Shown here: positions 19,137-30,781 of the stretch, one piece after another | Position numbering within the stretch: the stretch's first letter is position 1 | Layout: each line of letters opens with the position of its first letter | Source: Acidothermaceae bacterium | GTDB lineage: Bacteria > Actinomycetota > Actinomycetes > Acidothermales > Acidothermaceae | Reading direction: 5' to 3' | NCBI GenBank assembly: GCA_025925185.1 | Contig: JAICLV010000002.1 | Coordinates: forward strand, 1-38,858 | DNA length: 38,858 nt | Notes under the pieces: generated by a model | Seen by the model: the letters and a program-made list of their open reading frames with translations, nothing else | Told to the model about the DNA's origin: nothing | Databases searched by the model: none | Translations under genes and position numbers: made by a program

Positions 19137-20530
19137 GCGAGCGCCCCGACGAGATCGACGCCGTCCGCGCCGACGATCGAGGCCAGGACGACGTCACCCG
19201 GCCGCACGTTCTCGCCCGGCCGCGTGGCGCAGTCGGGCAGCAGCGTGATCCCGTCTACCTCGGGCGCCTGGTGGGCCGCGCGGCCCTCGGCGTCCGGACC
19301 GTCGACCCGGTCGACCAGCACCTCGACGACCTCGCCGACCCGCTCCTCGGCGCGTTGCGCGAGCAACTCGTCGACGAGCGCGCTGACCTTCTCGGCGCGC
19401 TCGCGCACGTCGTCCGGGTCGAGCTTGCCGGGGAGGGTGGCGGCGTGGGTGCCGTCCTCGTCGGAGTAGCCGAAGACGCCGACGACGTCGAGTCGGGCGC
19501 GCTGCAGGAAGTACTCGAGCTCGGCCAGCTCGTCGTGCGTCTCGCCGTGGAAGCCGACGATGACGTTCGACCGCGCCCCTGCCGTCGGCACCCGCTCGCG
19601 AATGCCGTCGAGCAAAGCGAGGAACGACTCGGAGTCGCCGAACCGCCGCATCCGGCGCAACACCGAGCGACTCGCGTGCTGAAACGACAGGTCGAAGTAC
19701 GGGACGACGCCAGGCGTGGAAGTCATGACGTCGATCAGCGAGGGCCGCAACTCGGCGGGCTGCAGATAAGTGAGCCGCACTCGCGCGACACCCTCGACGG
19801 CGGCCAATTCCGGGAGCAGCCGCTCCAACGCCCGGAGGTCGCCGAGGTCTTTGCCGTACGACGTGGTGTTCTCGCTGACCAGCACCAGTTCGCGCACGCC
19901 GTGCTGCGCCAGCCAGCGCGCCTCGGCCAGCACCTCCTCCGGCCGCCTCGACACAAAGGCTCCGCGAAACGACGGGATCGCGCAAAACGAGCAGCGCCGG
20001 TCGCAGCCCGAGGCGAGTTTCAGCGGCGCGGCCGGCGCGTCGTCGAGGCGGCGACGCAGCACGGTCGGGCCGCCCGCGTGGCCCGGGATGCCGACGTCGA
20101 CGCTCGCGGCCGGGCGGGAAACCGGCGTGATCGGCAGCAGCGCGCGCCGGTCGTGCGGCGTGTGCGGGACGAGCGGACGGCCCGCCAGCACGTCGTCGAG
20201 CCGCTCACCGATGTTCGCGTAGTCGTCAAAAGAAAGGACGACGGCCTCCGGCAGCGCACCGGCCAGCTCGCTGCCGTACCGCTGCGCGAGGCAGCCGACC
20301 GCCACCACCTTGCCGGTTGGTGACGCGTCGGAGGCGGCCAGCAGCGCGTCGATGGAGTCCTTCTTGGCCGCGTCGACGAACCCGCAGGTGTTGACGACGG
20401 TGACGTCGGCGAGGTCGGAGTCGGTGAGCTCCCAGCCGGCGCCCGCCATCCGGGCGGCCAGTTCCTCGGAGTCGACGTCGTTGCGCGCGCAGCCGAGTGT
20501 CACAAGGCGAACGGAACGGCTGCCAGACAC
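19133..20530 (-). CDS. rimO: Ribosomal protein S12 methylthiotransferase RimO
   Basis: 465 aa radical-SAM enzyme that methylthiolates the conserved Asp of ribosomal protein uS12. The N-terminal UPF0004 domain supplies one 4Fe-4S cluster (Cys14 in TLGCARN, Cys49 in VNTCGF, Cys80 in AVGCLAQ). The radical-SAM cluster is CDRRCSFC (Cys176, 180, 183). A TRAM domain ends the protein (about residues 400-465). [18 protein letters not shown] is diagnostic for RimO over MiaB. The usual GFPGET is GFHGET here. GTG start; a weak GTAGG lies upstream. It sits 45 bp behind the RodZ-like gene and overlaps pgsA. Confidence 0.95.
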   Translation of the reverse strand: MSGSRSVRLVTLGCARNDVDSEELAARMAGAGWELTDSDLADVTVVNTCGFVDAAKKDSIDALLAASDASPTGKVVAVGCLAQRYGSELAGALPEAVVLSFDDYANIGERLDDVLAGRPLVPHTPHDRRALLPITPVSRPAASVDVGIPGHAGGPTVLRRRLDDAPAAPLKLASGCDRRCSFCAIPSFRGAFVSRRPEEVLAEARWLAQHGVRELVLVSENTTSYGKDLGDLRALERLLPELAAVEGVARVRLTYLQPAELRPSLIDVMTSTPGVVPYFDLSFQHASRSVLRRMRRFGDSESFLALLDGIRERVPTAGARSNVIVGFHGETHDELAELEYFLQRARLDVVGVFGYSDEDGTHAATLPGKLDPDDVRERAEKVSALVDELLAQRAEERVGEVVEVLVDRVDGPDAEGRAAHQAPEVDGITLLPDCATRPGENVRPGDVVLASIVGADGVDLVGALA

Positions 20531-20575
20531 CCCACGAGCCTACCGGGCGGCACGCCCGCGTCGTCCGATCTCGGT

Positions 20576-21391
20576 TTAGCCCTGCGCCTGCGTGGGGTCG
20601 CCCGGGCCGAAGCTCAAATCGACGACGTTCGACTTGGACGACGGCGTGCCGATGTCGACGTTGTTCACCACGAGGTGCGTGGCCGGCGCGTTGCCCAGCC
20701 GCAGGGACACCTTGTGCGGGTCGTCGAACGTCTTGCTGTCGCCGGGGGTGAGCACGCCCTGGAAGATGACCGATCCGTTCGACGCCGAGGCGAGCACCCA
20801 GCACTTCGCGTCGGTGACGTTGAGGACGACGTGGACGCCCGCCTCGGCCACCGCGCTCGAGGGCGGCGTTGTCACGGCGGGGGGCGTCGGCTGGGTCGGC
20901 TCGGACGTCGCCTGGGTCGACTGCGTCGGCGAGGCCGGCGCCGTGGTCTGTGACGACGCGGTGCCCTCGGCGACCGGCGTGTTGCCGCTGCCGCCGCCGT
21001 TGCCGAGAAGTTGCACCGCCGCCACGATGATCACGACGACGAGGACCATCGCGGCCGCGGCAGCGCCCCAATTGGGCGCGCGGCGCTCGGTGCGGCGGGT
21101 GATGGCCCGGCCGGTGGCCTCGGTCTCGAAGACCTGGCTGGCGACCGGCACGTCGTCAGGGTCGCCGTGCGCGGCGTCATACTCGGCGAGCAGCGCGCCG
21201 GCGTCGGCGCCGACGATGCCGGCCAGCGTGCGCAGGTGGGCGCGGGCGTAAAAATCCCCGCCACACAAGGAAAAGTCGTCGTTCTCTATAGCCCGAATGA
21301 CGGTGGCTCGCAGCCGCGTCTTGGCGCTGACATCATCGACCGACAGACCCGCCTCACGACGCGCGGCGGCTAGCGTCTGACCGATCGACAC
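20576..21391 (-). CDS. RodZ-like membrane HTH protein
   Basis: 271 aa. Domains: HTH_25/XRE (about residues 3-70, IGQTLAAARREAGLSVDDVS), basic linker ending at about 107, one membrane helix (about 109-131), a Ser/Thr/Pro-rich extracytoplasmic linker (about 133-185) and a C-terminal DUF4115-like beta domain (about 190-260, VVLNVTDAKCWVLA, later LRLGNA). This cytoplasm-TM-outside layout is that of RodZ, which couples the cytoskeleton or cell-wall machinery to morphology, although actinobacterial members have not been shown to bind MreB. GTG start with GAGGGGAG upstream. First gene behind the promoter at 21475-21503. Confidence 0.85.
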   Translation of the reverse strand: MSIGQTLAAARREAGLSVDDVSAKTRLRATVIRAIENDDFSLCGGDFYARAHLRTLAGIVGADAGALLAEYDAAHGDPDDVPVASQVFETEATGRAITRRTERRAPNWGAAAAAMVLVVVIIVAAVQLLGNGGGSGNTPVAEGTASSQTTAPASPTQSTQATSEPTQPTPPAVTTPPSSAVAEAGVHVVLNVTDAKCWVLASASNGSVIFQGVLTPGDSKTFDDPHKVSLRLGNAPATHLVVNNVDIGTPSSKSNVVDLSFGPGDPTQAQG

Positions 21392-21474
21392 GAAGCGCTC
21401 CCCTCAAAGCCCGGGATTTCGCCATGCGTAACGGCGGGTTGCGGCATTTGTCGGTGCACAACCGACTTCGGATG

Positions 21475-21503
21475 AGTCTATGACCTTATCTCGGTGTCGA
21501 CAA
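21475..21503 (-). promoter_or_regulatory. Housekeeping-type promoter of the RodZ-like/rimO/pgsA/cinA operon
   Basis: On the minus strand TTGTCG (-35, 21498-21503), a 17-base spacer, then TAGACT (-10, 21475-21480). This matches a SigA-type promoter and sits about 84 bases upstream of the GTG at 21391. A small hairpin GTCGGT-GCACA-ACCGAC (21450-21466) would lie in the leader. Confidence 0.5.
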
Positions 21504-21528
21504 AGTGACGCCGATCTTGAATTCGCGG

Positions 21529-24051
21529 CTACACGCCGCGCAGTGTCGCCAAAATCTCGGCAAGCTCGTCCGGCTTAACCAAGACGTCGCGCGCCTTCGA
21601 GCCCTCGCTCGGCCCGACGATGCCGCGACTTTCCATCAGGTCCATCAGCCGCCCGGCCTTGGCGAAGCCAACTCGCAACTTCCGCTGCAGCATCGACGTC
21701 GAGCCGAACTGCGTCGACACCACGAGTTCGACGGCCTGGCACAGCAAATCGAGGTCGTCACCGATATCGGGGTCGATGTCTCCTCTGGCGGCCGCGGCGC
21801 CAGCGGTCACGTCCTCACGGTAGGTCGGTTGCAGCTGCTCCTTGCAGTGCTTGACGACGGCCTCGATCTCGGCCTCGGAGACGTACGCGCCCTGCAGCCG
21901 GATCGGCTTGCTCGCGCCCATCGGGAGGAACAGCGCGTCGCCGAGCCCGACCAGCTTCTCGGCGCCCGGCTGGTCGAGGATCACCCGGCTGTCGGCGAGG
22001 CTCGACGTCGCGAATGACAGCCGCGATGGCACGTTCGCCTTGATCAGGCCGGTGACTACGTCGACGCTCGGCCGCTGAGTGGCGAGCACCAAGTGAATGC
22101 CGGCCGCGCGGGCGAGCTGGGTGATGCGCACGATGGAGTCCTCGACGTCGCGCGGCGCGACCATCATGAGGTCGGCGAGCTCGTCGACGATCACCAGCAA
22201 AGAGGGGTAGGGCTGGTAGACCCGCTCGCTGCCGGGCGGCGCGGTGAGCAAGCCGTCGCGCACCGCCTTGTTGAACTCGTCGATGTGCCGGAACCCGCTG
22301 GCCGCGAGGTCGTCGTAGCGCATGTCCATCTCGCGCACGACCCACTGCAGCGCCTCTGCCGCCTTCTTCGGACTGGTGATGATCGGCGTCACCAGGTGCG
22401 GGATGCCCTCGTAGTGGGTGAGCTCGACTCGCTTCGGGTCGACGAGCACCATGCGCACCTCGTCGGGCGTCGAGCGGCTCAACACCGAGACGACGATCGT
22501 GTTGATGCACGTCGACTTACCCGAGCCGGTGGCCCCCGCCACCAAGATGTGCGGCATCTTCGCGAGGTTCGCGCAGATGAACCGCCCCTCGACGTCCTTG
22601 CCGAGCCCGACCACCATCGGGTGGTGGTCGTTGCCCGCGACCGGCGAGCGCAGCACGTCGCCGAGGCTCACGACGTCGCGGTCGCTGTTCGGGATCTCGA
22701 TTCCGATCGCCGACTTGCCGGGGATCGGCGACAGCATCCGAACGTCGGCGCTCGCCACGGCGTAGGCGATGTTCTTGGAGAGCGCGGTGATCCGCTCGAC
22801 CTTCACCGCCGGACCGAGTTCGACCTCGTATCGGGTCACCGTCGGACCACGGGTGAAGCCGGTGACGGTGGCGTCGATCTCGAACTGCTCGAGCACGGTG
22901 GTCAGCGCCTCGACAACGGTGTCGTTCGCCTTCGTGCGCGCCTTTGCCTGCGAACCCTCGCGCAACATCGTCGGCGGCGGCAGGTGATAGGTGATGTCGC
23001 CCGAGAGCAGGAGTTGCTCCGCCCGCCTCGGCAGCGGTTCAGGCTCCTTCGTTTTCTTGGACGACGAGAAGCCCGTGTCAGGCTTGGCGTCGTCGTCGAG
23101 CAGGCCGGCCGTCGGGTCGGTGGGGTCAGAGGGGTCGGAGGGGGCGGCGGCATCGGCGATCAACGGGGTGTCATAGGGCCGGTCGCTTTCGTCGTCCGCC
23201 TTATCGGTGAACGCGGCGACCCGGCGTCGGCGACTCCCCCTGCGCAGCGCGGCGGGCGGCTCGGCGCTCAAGTCGATGAGCAACTCGTCGCCCGCGGCTT
23301 CCGGCTGCCGGCGCAGCAGCTTGTCGCGCAACTCGCGAAACCGGGGCGGGATCGCGTTGACCGGCGTCGCGGTGATGACGAGCACGCCGAACAACGCGAG
23401 CAGCACGAGCAACGGGATCGCGAGCGCGGTGCGCACGCCGGAGACCAGCGGGGAGGCGACCATGAAGCCGACGATCCCGCCGGCGTGGCGCATGGCCTGT
23501 TCGCCCGCCTGCGGGTTGGGCGTGCCGTGCGCGATGTGCAGCAGACCGAGAACGCCAAGGCTCAACGCGGCCCAGCCGATGACGACCCGGCCGCCGGTGT
23601 TGACCCGCTCGGGGTGGCGCAGCACGCGCACGGCGAGCGCGGCGAGCAGGATCGGGACGACGAACGCGGCCGCGCCGAACAGGCCACGGACGATGGCGAC
23701 GACCGCCGGGCCGAGCGGCTTCGGCAGCTGCCACCACACGCCGCCCGCGACCAGGATGGCGAGCGCCAAGATGGCGAAGCCTGCGCCGTCGCGGCGATGC
23801 GCCGGGTCGAGGTCGCGCACCCTTGTGCCGGCCGCGCGGAAGATCGCGCCCAGTAGGTGGGCGAACCCCATCCAGATCGCGCGCAGCAACCGGCCGATCG
23901 CCCGCAGCGCGCGGCCGCCTAGACCGCCGCTCCCTCGCCGCGGTGCGCGTCCCCGCGTCGGCGCGGGGCGTCGTCCGCTCTGCTTGTTACGCGTCTGCCC
24001 TGTCGTCGACCGCGAAGCGGTGCGCGGACGGGTCGGGGCACGGGTCGCCAT
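21529..24051 (-). CDS. ftsK: DNA translocase FtsK/SpoIIIE
   Basis: 840 aa septal DNA pump that clears chromosomes from the division plane. A basic N-terminal tail (1-55) is followed by about four membrane helices (about 90-250), an acidic Asp/Pro-rich linker (about 290-340), then the motor. Motor landmarks: Walker A AGATGSGKST (about 503), Walker B LLVIVDELADLMM, ATQRPSVDVVTGLIKANVPS. The C-terminal gamma winged helix (about 770-835) shows STSMLQRKLRVGFAKAGRLM, which binds KOPS-like sequences. Start ATG 24051 with GAGGG six bases upstream. It follows rnj in the conserved order. Confidence 0.97.
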   Translation of the reverse strand: MATRAPTRPRTASRSTTGQTRNKQSGRRPAPTRGRAPRRGSGGLGGRALRAIGRLLRAIWMGFAHLLGAIFRAAGTRVRDLDPAHRRDGAGFAILALAILVAGGVWWQLPKPLGPAVVAIVRGLFGAAAFVVPILLAALAVRVLRHPERVNTGGRVVIGWAALSLGVLGLLHIAHGTPNPQAGEQAMRHAGGIVGFMVASPLVSGVRTALAIPLLVLLALFGVLVITATPVNAIPPRFRELRDKLLRRQPEAAGDELLIDLSAEPPAALRRGSRRRRVAAFTDKADDESDRPYDTPLIADAAAPSDPSDPTDPTAGLLDDDAKPDTGFSSSKKTKEPEPLPRRAEQLLLSGDITYHLPPPTMLREGSQAKARTKANDTVVEALTTVLEQFEIDATVTGFTRGPTVTRYEVELGPAVKVERITALSKNIAYAVASADVRMLSPIPGKSAIGIEIPNSDRDVVSLGDVLRSPVAGNDHHPMVVGLGKDVEGRFICANLAKMPHILVAGATGSGKSTCINTIVVSVLSRSTPDEVRMVLVDPKRVELTHYEGIPHLVTPIITSPKKAAEALQWVVREMDMRYDDLAASGFRHIDEFNKAVRDGLLTAPPGSERVYQPYPSLLVIVDELADLMMVAPRDVEDSIVRITQLARAAGIHLVLATQRPSVDVVTGLIKANVPSRLSFATSSLADSRVILDQPGAEKLVGLGDALFLPMGASKPIRLQGAYVSEAEIEAVVKHCKEQLQPTYREDVTAGAAAARGDIDPDIGDDLDLLCQAVELVVSTQFGSTSMLQRKLRVGFAKAGRLMDLMESRGIVGPSEGSKARDVLVKPDELAEILATLRGV

Positions 24052-24114
24052 GATCCCTCAGGTTACCCATATCGCCCCAAGAGTCCCAGCAGTAACACGC
24101 GCTCCGGCCCGCTG

Positions 24115-24210
24115 TCCGAGTTGATCACGTTCAGGGGGCTAGCGGGTCCGAGGGTGCCTCCACAGGCCTCGCTCGGGACGAGTTCAGGTACTTAACGTGA
24201 TCAACTCGGA
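24115..24210. repeat. Perfect 17-bp inverted repeat between rnj and ftsK
   Basis: Arms TCCGAGTTGATCACGTT (24115-24131) and AACGTGATCAACTCGGA (24194-24210) match without a mismatch across a 62-base loop. Each arm contains the palindrome TGATCA. The loop holds a second imperfect stem (GTCCGAG near 24147 with CTCGGGAC near 24172). It lies in the only sizeable gap of the rnj-ftsK pair. It may be a transcript structure attenuating ftsK, a dispersed repeat, or a protein-binding pair. Confidence 0.75.
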
Positions 24211-24254
24211 GCGTGGGTGGCGGGCGGGTACGAGCGCGGGCGGGTGACCCTGGC

Positions 24255-26967
<2,713 letters not shown>

Positions 26968-27039
26968 GTATCCACTATCGCATGAAACATCTCGGAGGTG
27001 AGCGGAATCTTCGAGGAAGTGGACGCCGCCGCGCGCTTC

Positions 27040-27789
27040 CTATGGGCTGACCCGACCGTGCTCGTCAAAGGCGGCGTGGGTGAGCGGCATGAGCTTGGCC
27101 CACTCGGCTTCCATCTTCTCCGCCACCATCTCGATCTCGCGTTGCGGGAAGCTCGGAAACCGGCTGTCTTCGCGCTTGGTACGAAGCGATAGAAACCCCA
27201 TCAACGCGCGCGCGTTGCAGGTGACGTACATCGACGAGTAAGTGGCGACGGGCAGCACACCACGGGCCACCTCGCGCGCGATGCCGGCGTCGAGCATCTC
27301 CAGGTAGGCCGCGTACGCGTGCTCGCACGCGCGCCTCGTCGCCTCGTCGGCGACCTTGTGCTGCTCGGGGGTGCCGTCGACGAACACGTAGCGGCCGGGC
27401 TTGCCCTCTTGCACGAGCTGGCGTTCGGGGCCTGGCACGTAGAACACCGGCTCCAGCTTGCGGTACCGGCCGCTCTCCTCGTTGTAGCTGAAGACCCGGT
27501 GCCGCATGAACTCGCGGAAAACGAAGATCGGCGCCGACACGAAGAACGTCATCGAATTATGTTCGAACGGAGTTCCGTGGCGGTCTCTCATCAGGTAGTT
27601 GATGAGGCCCTTCGACCGCTGCGCGTCGGAGTTCACGTCGTCCAGGCTCTGCTCGCCTTTGGTGGACACCCGCGCCGCGAAGAGGACGTCGGCGTCGCTC
27701 GCGGTGGCCTTCACCAACTCGACGGTGACGTCGCTGCGAAAACGCGCGATCGGATCTTCGCGATCAACGGATTCAGGGGCCTCAGACAT
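27040..27789 (-). CDS. thyX: Flavin-dependent thymidylate synthase ThyX
   Basis: 249 aa enzyme that methylates dUMP with methylene-THF using FAD and NADPH. The ThyX signature RHRVFSYNEESGRY begins at about residue 96; HGTPFEHNSMTF and TCNARALMGFLSLR also fit. Start ATG 27789 is preferred because AAGGTG lies six bases upstream; GTG 27798 is the alternative. It heads the thyX-dapA-rnj cluster. Confidence 0.96.
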   Translation of the reverse strand: MSEAPESVDREDPIARFRSDVTVELVKATASDADVLFAARVSTKGEQSLDDVNSDAQRSKGLINYLMRDRHGTPFEHNSMTFFVSAPIFVFREFMRHRVFSYNEESGRYRKLEPVFYVPGPERQLVQEGKPGRYVFVDGTPEQHKVADEATRRACEHAYAAYLEMLDAGIAREVARGVLPVATYSSMYVTCNARALMGFLSLRTKREDSRFPSFPQREIEMVAEKMEAEWAKLMPLTHAAFDEHGRVSP

Positions 27790-27799
27790 AGCCGTCACC

Positions 27800-28237
27800 T
27801 TAGTGAGCCAACCCGGCGTCGTTGTCGATCGACTCGGACGTTGACGCGGACGACGCGAGGTCGATCACATCGGCTGCGGTCACGAGGCAGAACTCATTGC
27901 CTTCGGGGTCTCGCCACACCTGCCAAGGATTCGTCTCGACGGACTGCACGTCGCTGGCCGGCGTGGCGCCGAGCGCCTGCGCGCGGCGTCCGGCCGCGAC
28001 GACACCGCCGCGCTCGGGCTCGACCGCGATGTCGATGTGCAGCCGGTTCTTCACCAGCTTGCGCTCGGGCACGAGTTGGAACGACAGCACCGGCCCTCCA
28101 CCGCTTGCCCCGCCCAGCGGCGAGAGGTCGACCCAGTCGGACCCGCGGTGCGTGACCTCAAGCTCGAGCAGGGCGGCCCAGAACGCGGCCGCCCGGTCGA
28201 GGTCGTTCACGTCGATGACGAGGTGCGCGGCTCGCAT
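27800..28237 (-). CDS. VOC (glyoxalase/bleomycin-resistance) superfamily protein
   Basis: 145 aa from ATG 28237 (upstream starts at 28252 and 28270 are possible). Two beta-alpha-beta-beta-beta halves are visible: MRAAHLVIDVNDLDRAAAFW with LELEVTHRGSDWVDLSPL, then RLHIDIAVEP and NPWQVWRDPEGNEFCLV. The His in RLHIDI and the Glu in GNEFCLV are at the usual metal-ligand positions. This Glyoxalase_6-like group is widespread in actinobacteria and its substrate is mostly unknown. It ends 10 bp before the thyX start and may be co-transcribed with it. Confidence 0.85.
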   Translation of the reverse strand: MRAAHLVIDVNDLDRAAAFWAALLELEVTHRGSDWVDLSPLGGASGGGPVLSFQLVPERKLVKNRLHIDIAVEPERGGVVAAGRRAQALGATPASDVQSVETNPWQVWRDPEGNEFCLVTAADVIDLASSASTSESIDNDAGLAH

Positions 28238-28257
28238 GGCGGGCGTGCCCATCCCGG

Positions 28258-28473
28258 TCATGCCGGGCACCGGCTGACGGGCATCGCGCTCGCCGCGGCC
28301 CGCCGGCAGTAGAGCGCGGCGTCGATTCGCGGCCGCGCGCGGCTAGCCGCCGCCGCCCGCTTCGCCTCCCGGCTGCGCCGCCACCCGGCCGCCTCGTTGA
28401 TCAGTTCGCCGTGCCGCTGCGCCGCCACCTGACCGGCCATGATGTACGTGCTCATCTGGGCTCCCACACTCAT
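28258..28473 (-). CDS. Short basic protein of unknown function, 71 aa
   Basis: Start ATG 28473 has AAGGAA seven bases upstream; ATG 28455 (MSTYIMAGQVAAQRHGELIN) is an alternative and ATG 28497 a less likely longer one. The sequence is a single amphipathic-looking helix with AAQRHGELINEAAGWRRSRE, followed by a basic Ala/Arg-rich tail. Short actinobacterial proteins with this MSTY-start helical pattern exist, with no known role. It overlaps or abuts the VOC gene start, which suggests coupling. Confidence 0.5.
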   Translation of the reverse strand: MSVGAQMSTYIMAGQVAAQRHGELINEAAGWRRSREAKRAAAASRARPRIDAALYCRRAAASAMPVSRCPA

Positions 28474-28556
28474 CGCGCTGTTCCTTCGATCCCTCATTTC
28501 TAGGACCGGGGTCTGACACTTTCTGGGCCGCGCGGGCCGCCTGCGAAGATGATCAG

Positions 28557-29123
28557 GTGGCGACCACCGAGCATCCGCGACCCGACGGCACGGTCCGCCT
28601 CGCGCAGGTCGGCGACGCCGATGCGATCGCCCGCGTGCAGGCGGCGGCGTTGTCGGTCAGCTACCGCGACCTGCTGCCCGCCGACGTCAGGCAGCAGTTC
28701 GACGAAGACGCCGCGCGGGTCGCGTGGACAACCGCCATCACCGCGCCCCCGTCGCCCAAGCACCGCGTCCTAGTGGCGTTGTCAGTCTCGGACGTCGTCG
28801 GGTTCGCGGCGGTCGCGCCCGGCTCGGACGACGACCTCGACCCCTCGGCCGACGCCGAGTTGCTGGCGCTGCACGTCGATCCCGGATTGTTGCGGCGCGG
28901 CCATGGCAGCCGGCTGATGCACGCGGTCGCCGACCACGCGCAGGACGACGGCTTCGCGCGCCTCGTGATGTGGGTTTTCGCGGCGGACGACGCGCTGCGC
29001 GGCTTCCTGCACGCCGCCGGTTGGGCGGCCGACGGGTCGACCCGCGACCTCGACACCGGCGAGCTGGCGCATCAGGTGCGGATGCATACCTCGATCGCCG
29101 ACCCGGCAGGACTCATCGCATAA
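28557..29123 (+). CDS. GNAT-family N-acetyltransferase
   Basis: 188 aa, GTG start. A GNAT fold is clear: the N-terminal helix region ADAIARVQAAALSVSYRDLL, beta4 LLALHVDP and the acetyl-CoA motif A RRGHGSRLMHAVADHA, followed by WVFAADDALRGFLHAAGW (motif B). The acceptor substrate cannot be read from sequence. Divergent from the short-protein gene over about 80 bp and convergent with the FAD oxidoreductase. Confidence 0.9.
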   Translation: MATTEHPRPDGTVRLAQVGDADAIARVQAAALSVSYRDLLPADVRQQFDEDAARVAWTTAITAPPSPKHRVLVALSVSDVVGFAAVAPGSDDDLDPSADAELLALHVDPGLLRRGHGSRLMHAVADHAQDDGFARLVMWVFAADDALRGFLHAAGWAADGSTRDLDTGELAHQVRMHTSIADPAGLIA

Positions 29124-29141
29124 CCCCACCCCCCGTGACGT

Positions 29142-29198
29142 CGAGTGAAGGGCTTAGGCCGCGATTACGCTTGATTTACAGCGAAAAACCTTCACTCG
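29142..29198. terminator. Inverted repeat midway between two convergent genes
   Basis: Arms CGAGTGAAGG (29142-29151) and CCTTCACTCG (29189-29198), perfect over 10 bp, with a 37-base relatively AT-rich loop. It lies 18 bases after the GNAT stop and 19 bases after the oxidoreductase stop, so it is placed symmetrically and may stop transcripts from both sides. An A5 run sits just inside the right arm. It could also be a dispersed repeat. Confidence 0.6.
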
Positions 29199-29217
29199 GC
29201 GCGGGTGGGTTGGCGGT

Positions 29218-30771
29218 TCAGCCGAGGTCGCGCAGCACGCGCATCGCGGCGTTGTGGCCGGCGGCGCCGATGACAGAGCCGGCCGGGTGGCAACCTGCGC
29301 CCGCCGCGTAGACACCGGGGACACCTGTGGCGTACGGCATCCGGTCGGCGAAGGCCACCGAGTTGTCGACGTGGTGGATGTGCCCGCGGGCGATGCCGAA
29401 ATGCCGCTCGATGTCGGGCGGCGCGAGCGCGAACGTGTCGACCACCAGGTCTGACGTGCCGGGTGCGAAGCGGTCGCAGATCGACAACAGATGCTCGACA
29501 TAGCCGTCGCGCTCAGCGTCCCAGCTCGAGCCAGCGATCTCATACGGCGCCCACTGCACGAAAAGCGCCGACGAGTGGTGGCCCGCGGCGTCCCGCAACG
29601 ACGGGTCGATCGGCGTGTGGATGTACCACTCGATCGTCGGGAAGTCCGAGAGGCGGCCAGATTTCACCTCTGCATAAGCGTTTCGAAGGGACTCAAGCAC
29701 GTCGACCTCGGGCAGCAGATGGATCGTCGCGCCGTGCTGGCCGACCGGTTCGGGCAGGCAACTGAACGTCGGGAGGTCGCGCAACGCGAGGTTGACTTTC
29801 ATCGTGGTGCCAACGTGTTTCCAGCCATCGAGCTTGTCATTGACGGACGACGGGAGACGCTGCGCGCCGACCAACTCCCTTAATCGGTATGGATCTGTCG
29901 CCAACACCACGGTCGCCGCCCGGATCGTCTCACCGGTCGCTAGGGTGACTCCGCTTGCGGCGTCGTCCGAGAAATCGACAACCGCCACCGGGTGGCCGGT
30001 GACGATCGTCGTACCAGACTTGCGGGCGACGTCCGCGAGCATCGACGTTACGGTGCCCATGCCGCCGCGCACCACCATCCACGTGCCGTCGGCGCCGGGC
30101 AGCCGGCACATGTTGTGAACCAAGAAGTTGTGGCCGGATCCTGGGGTGTCCCAGCAGGCGTCGAGGCCCGAGAGTCCGTCAGTTACCGCGTACATCGCCT
30201 TGACCAGATCGCTCGTGAAGTCGAACCGGTCGAGGTAGTCGCCGACACTGCCCCGGCACAGGTTGACGAAGGTTTCCCTTAACCGCGGGCGAATGTAGCG
30301 CTCGGCGGTCTCCTCCAGGGTCGTCGGTTCGGCCAGCCACGCGGGAGCCAGGTCGGTGCGGAGCATGTCCAGTTCGGCCTGCAGCGCCTCGTCGGCCTTC
30401 CAGTCGGACGGCGAGAAGAACCGCTCGTACTGCGCACGGGTGTTCTCACGGTCGGCGCCGAAAAGCAAGTAGCGATCGGACGTCGTGGGCAGGAAGTAGT
30501 GCGGGTTTCGCCTAAGCACGGGAAATTCGAGGCCGAGGAGTTGGGGAAGTTCGGGCGGCATGAGTCCGAGCAGGTAGGCGCCCGTCGACTGGCGCAGGTC
30601 GGGAACTCTACGAAACGGCCGCTCGGTTTTCGCAGCGCCGCCCACGGTGTCGGCGGCTTCAACCACGACGACGCGAAGATCGGCGCGCGCGAGCAACGTC
30701 GCGGCGACCAGGCCGTTGTGCCCGGCGCCGACGACCACGACGTCAGCGCGCGTCGGCAGCCACTCGTCCAC
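29218..30771 (-). CDS. Phytoene desaturase-like FAD-dependent oxidoreductase
   Basis: 517 aa from GTG 30771; the longer frame adds an unlikely basic leader. The dinucleotide motif is VVVVGAGHNGLVAA (about residues 11-24) followed by VVVEAADTVGGAAKTE, typical of the CrtI/NAD(P)-binding amino-oxidase superfamily. The C terminus GVYAAGAGCHPAGSVIGAAG is the conserved FAD-contacting end. The whole resembles PYROXD2-like bacterial proteins more than true carotenoid enzymes. No crtB/crtE neighbours exist, so a carotenoid role is not supported. It follows the 30782 gene on the same strand by 10 bp. Confidence 0.88.
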   Translation of the reverse strand: MDEWLPTRADVVVVGAGHNGLVAATLLARADLRVVVVEAADTVGGAAKTERPFRRVPDLRQSTGAYLLGLMPPELPQLLGLEFPVLRRNPHYFLPTTSDRYLLFGADRENTRAQYERFFSPSDWKADEALQAELDMLRTDLAPAWLAEPTTLEETAERYIRPRLRETFVNLCRGSVGDYLDRFDFTSDLVKAMYAVTDGLSGLDACWDTPGSGHNFLVHNMCRLPGADGTWMVVRGGMGTVTSMLADVARKSGTTIVTGHPVAVVDFSDDAASGVTLATGETIRAATVVLATDPYRLRELVGAQRLPSSVNDKLDGWKHVGTTMKVNLALRDLPTFSCLPEPVGQHGATIHLLPEVDVLESLRNAYAEVKSGRLSDFPTIEWYIHTPIDPSLRDAAGHHSSALFVQWAPYEIAGSSWDAERDGYVEHLLSICDRFAPGTSDLVVDTFALAPPDIERHFGIARGHIHHVDNSVAFADRMPYATGVPGVYAAGAGCHPAGSVIGAAGHNAAMRVLRDLG

Positions 30772-30781
30772 CGTCGCAACG

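Noticed and set aside
22093..23856. 587-codon plus-strand open frame in ftsK
   Set aside because: Antisense to ftsK, with His/Arg/Asp-rich shadow composition.
29218..30771. Carotenoid biosynthesis locus
   Set aside because: The FAD oxidoreductase resembles CrtI only at superfamily level; no crtB or crtE genes are nearby.
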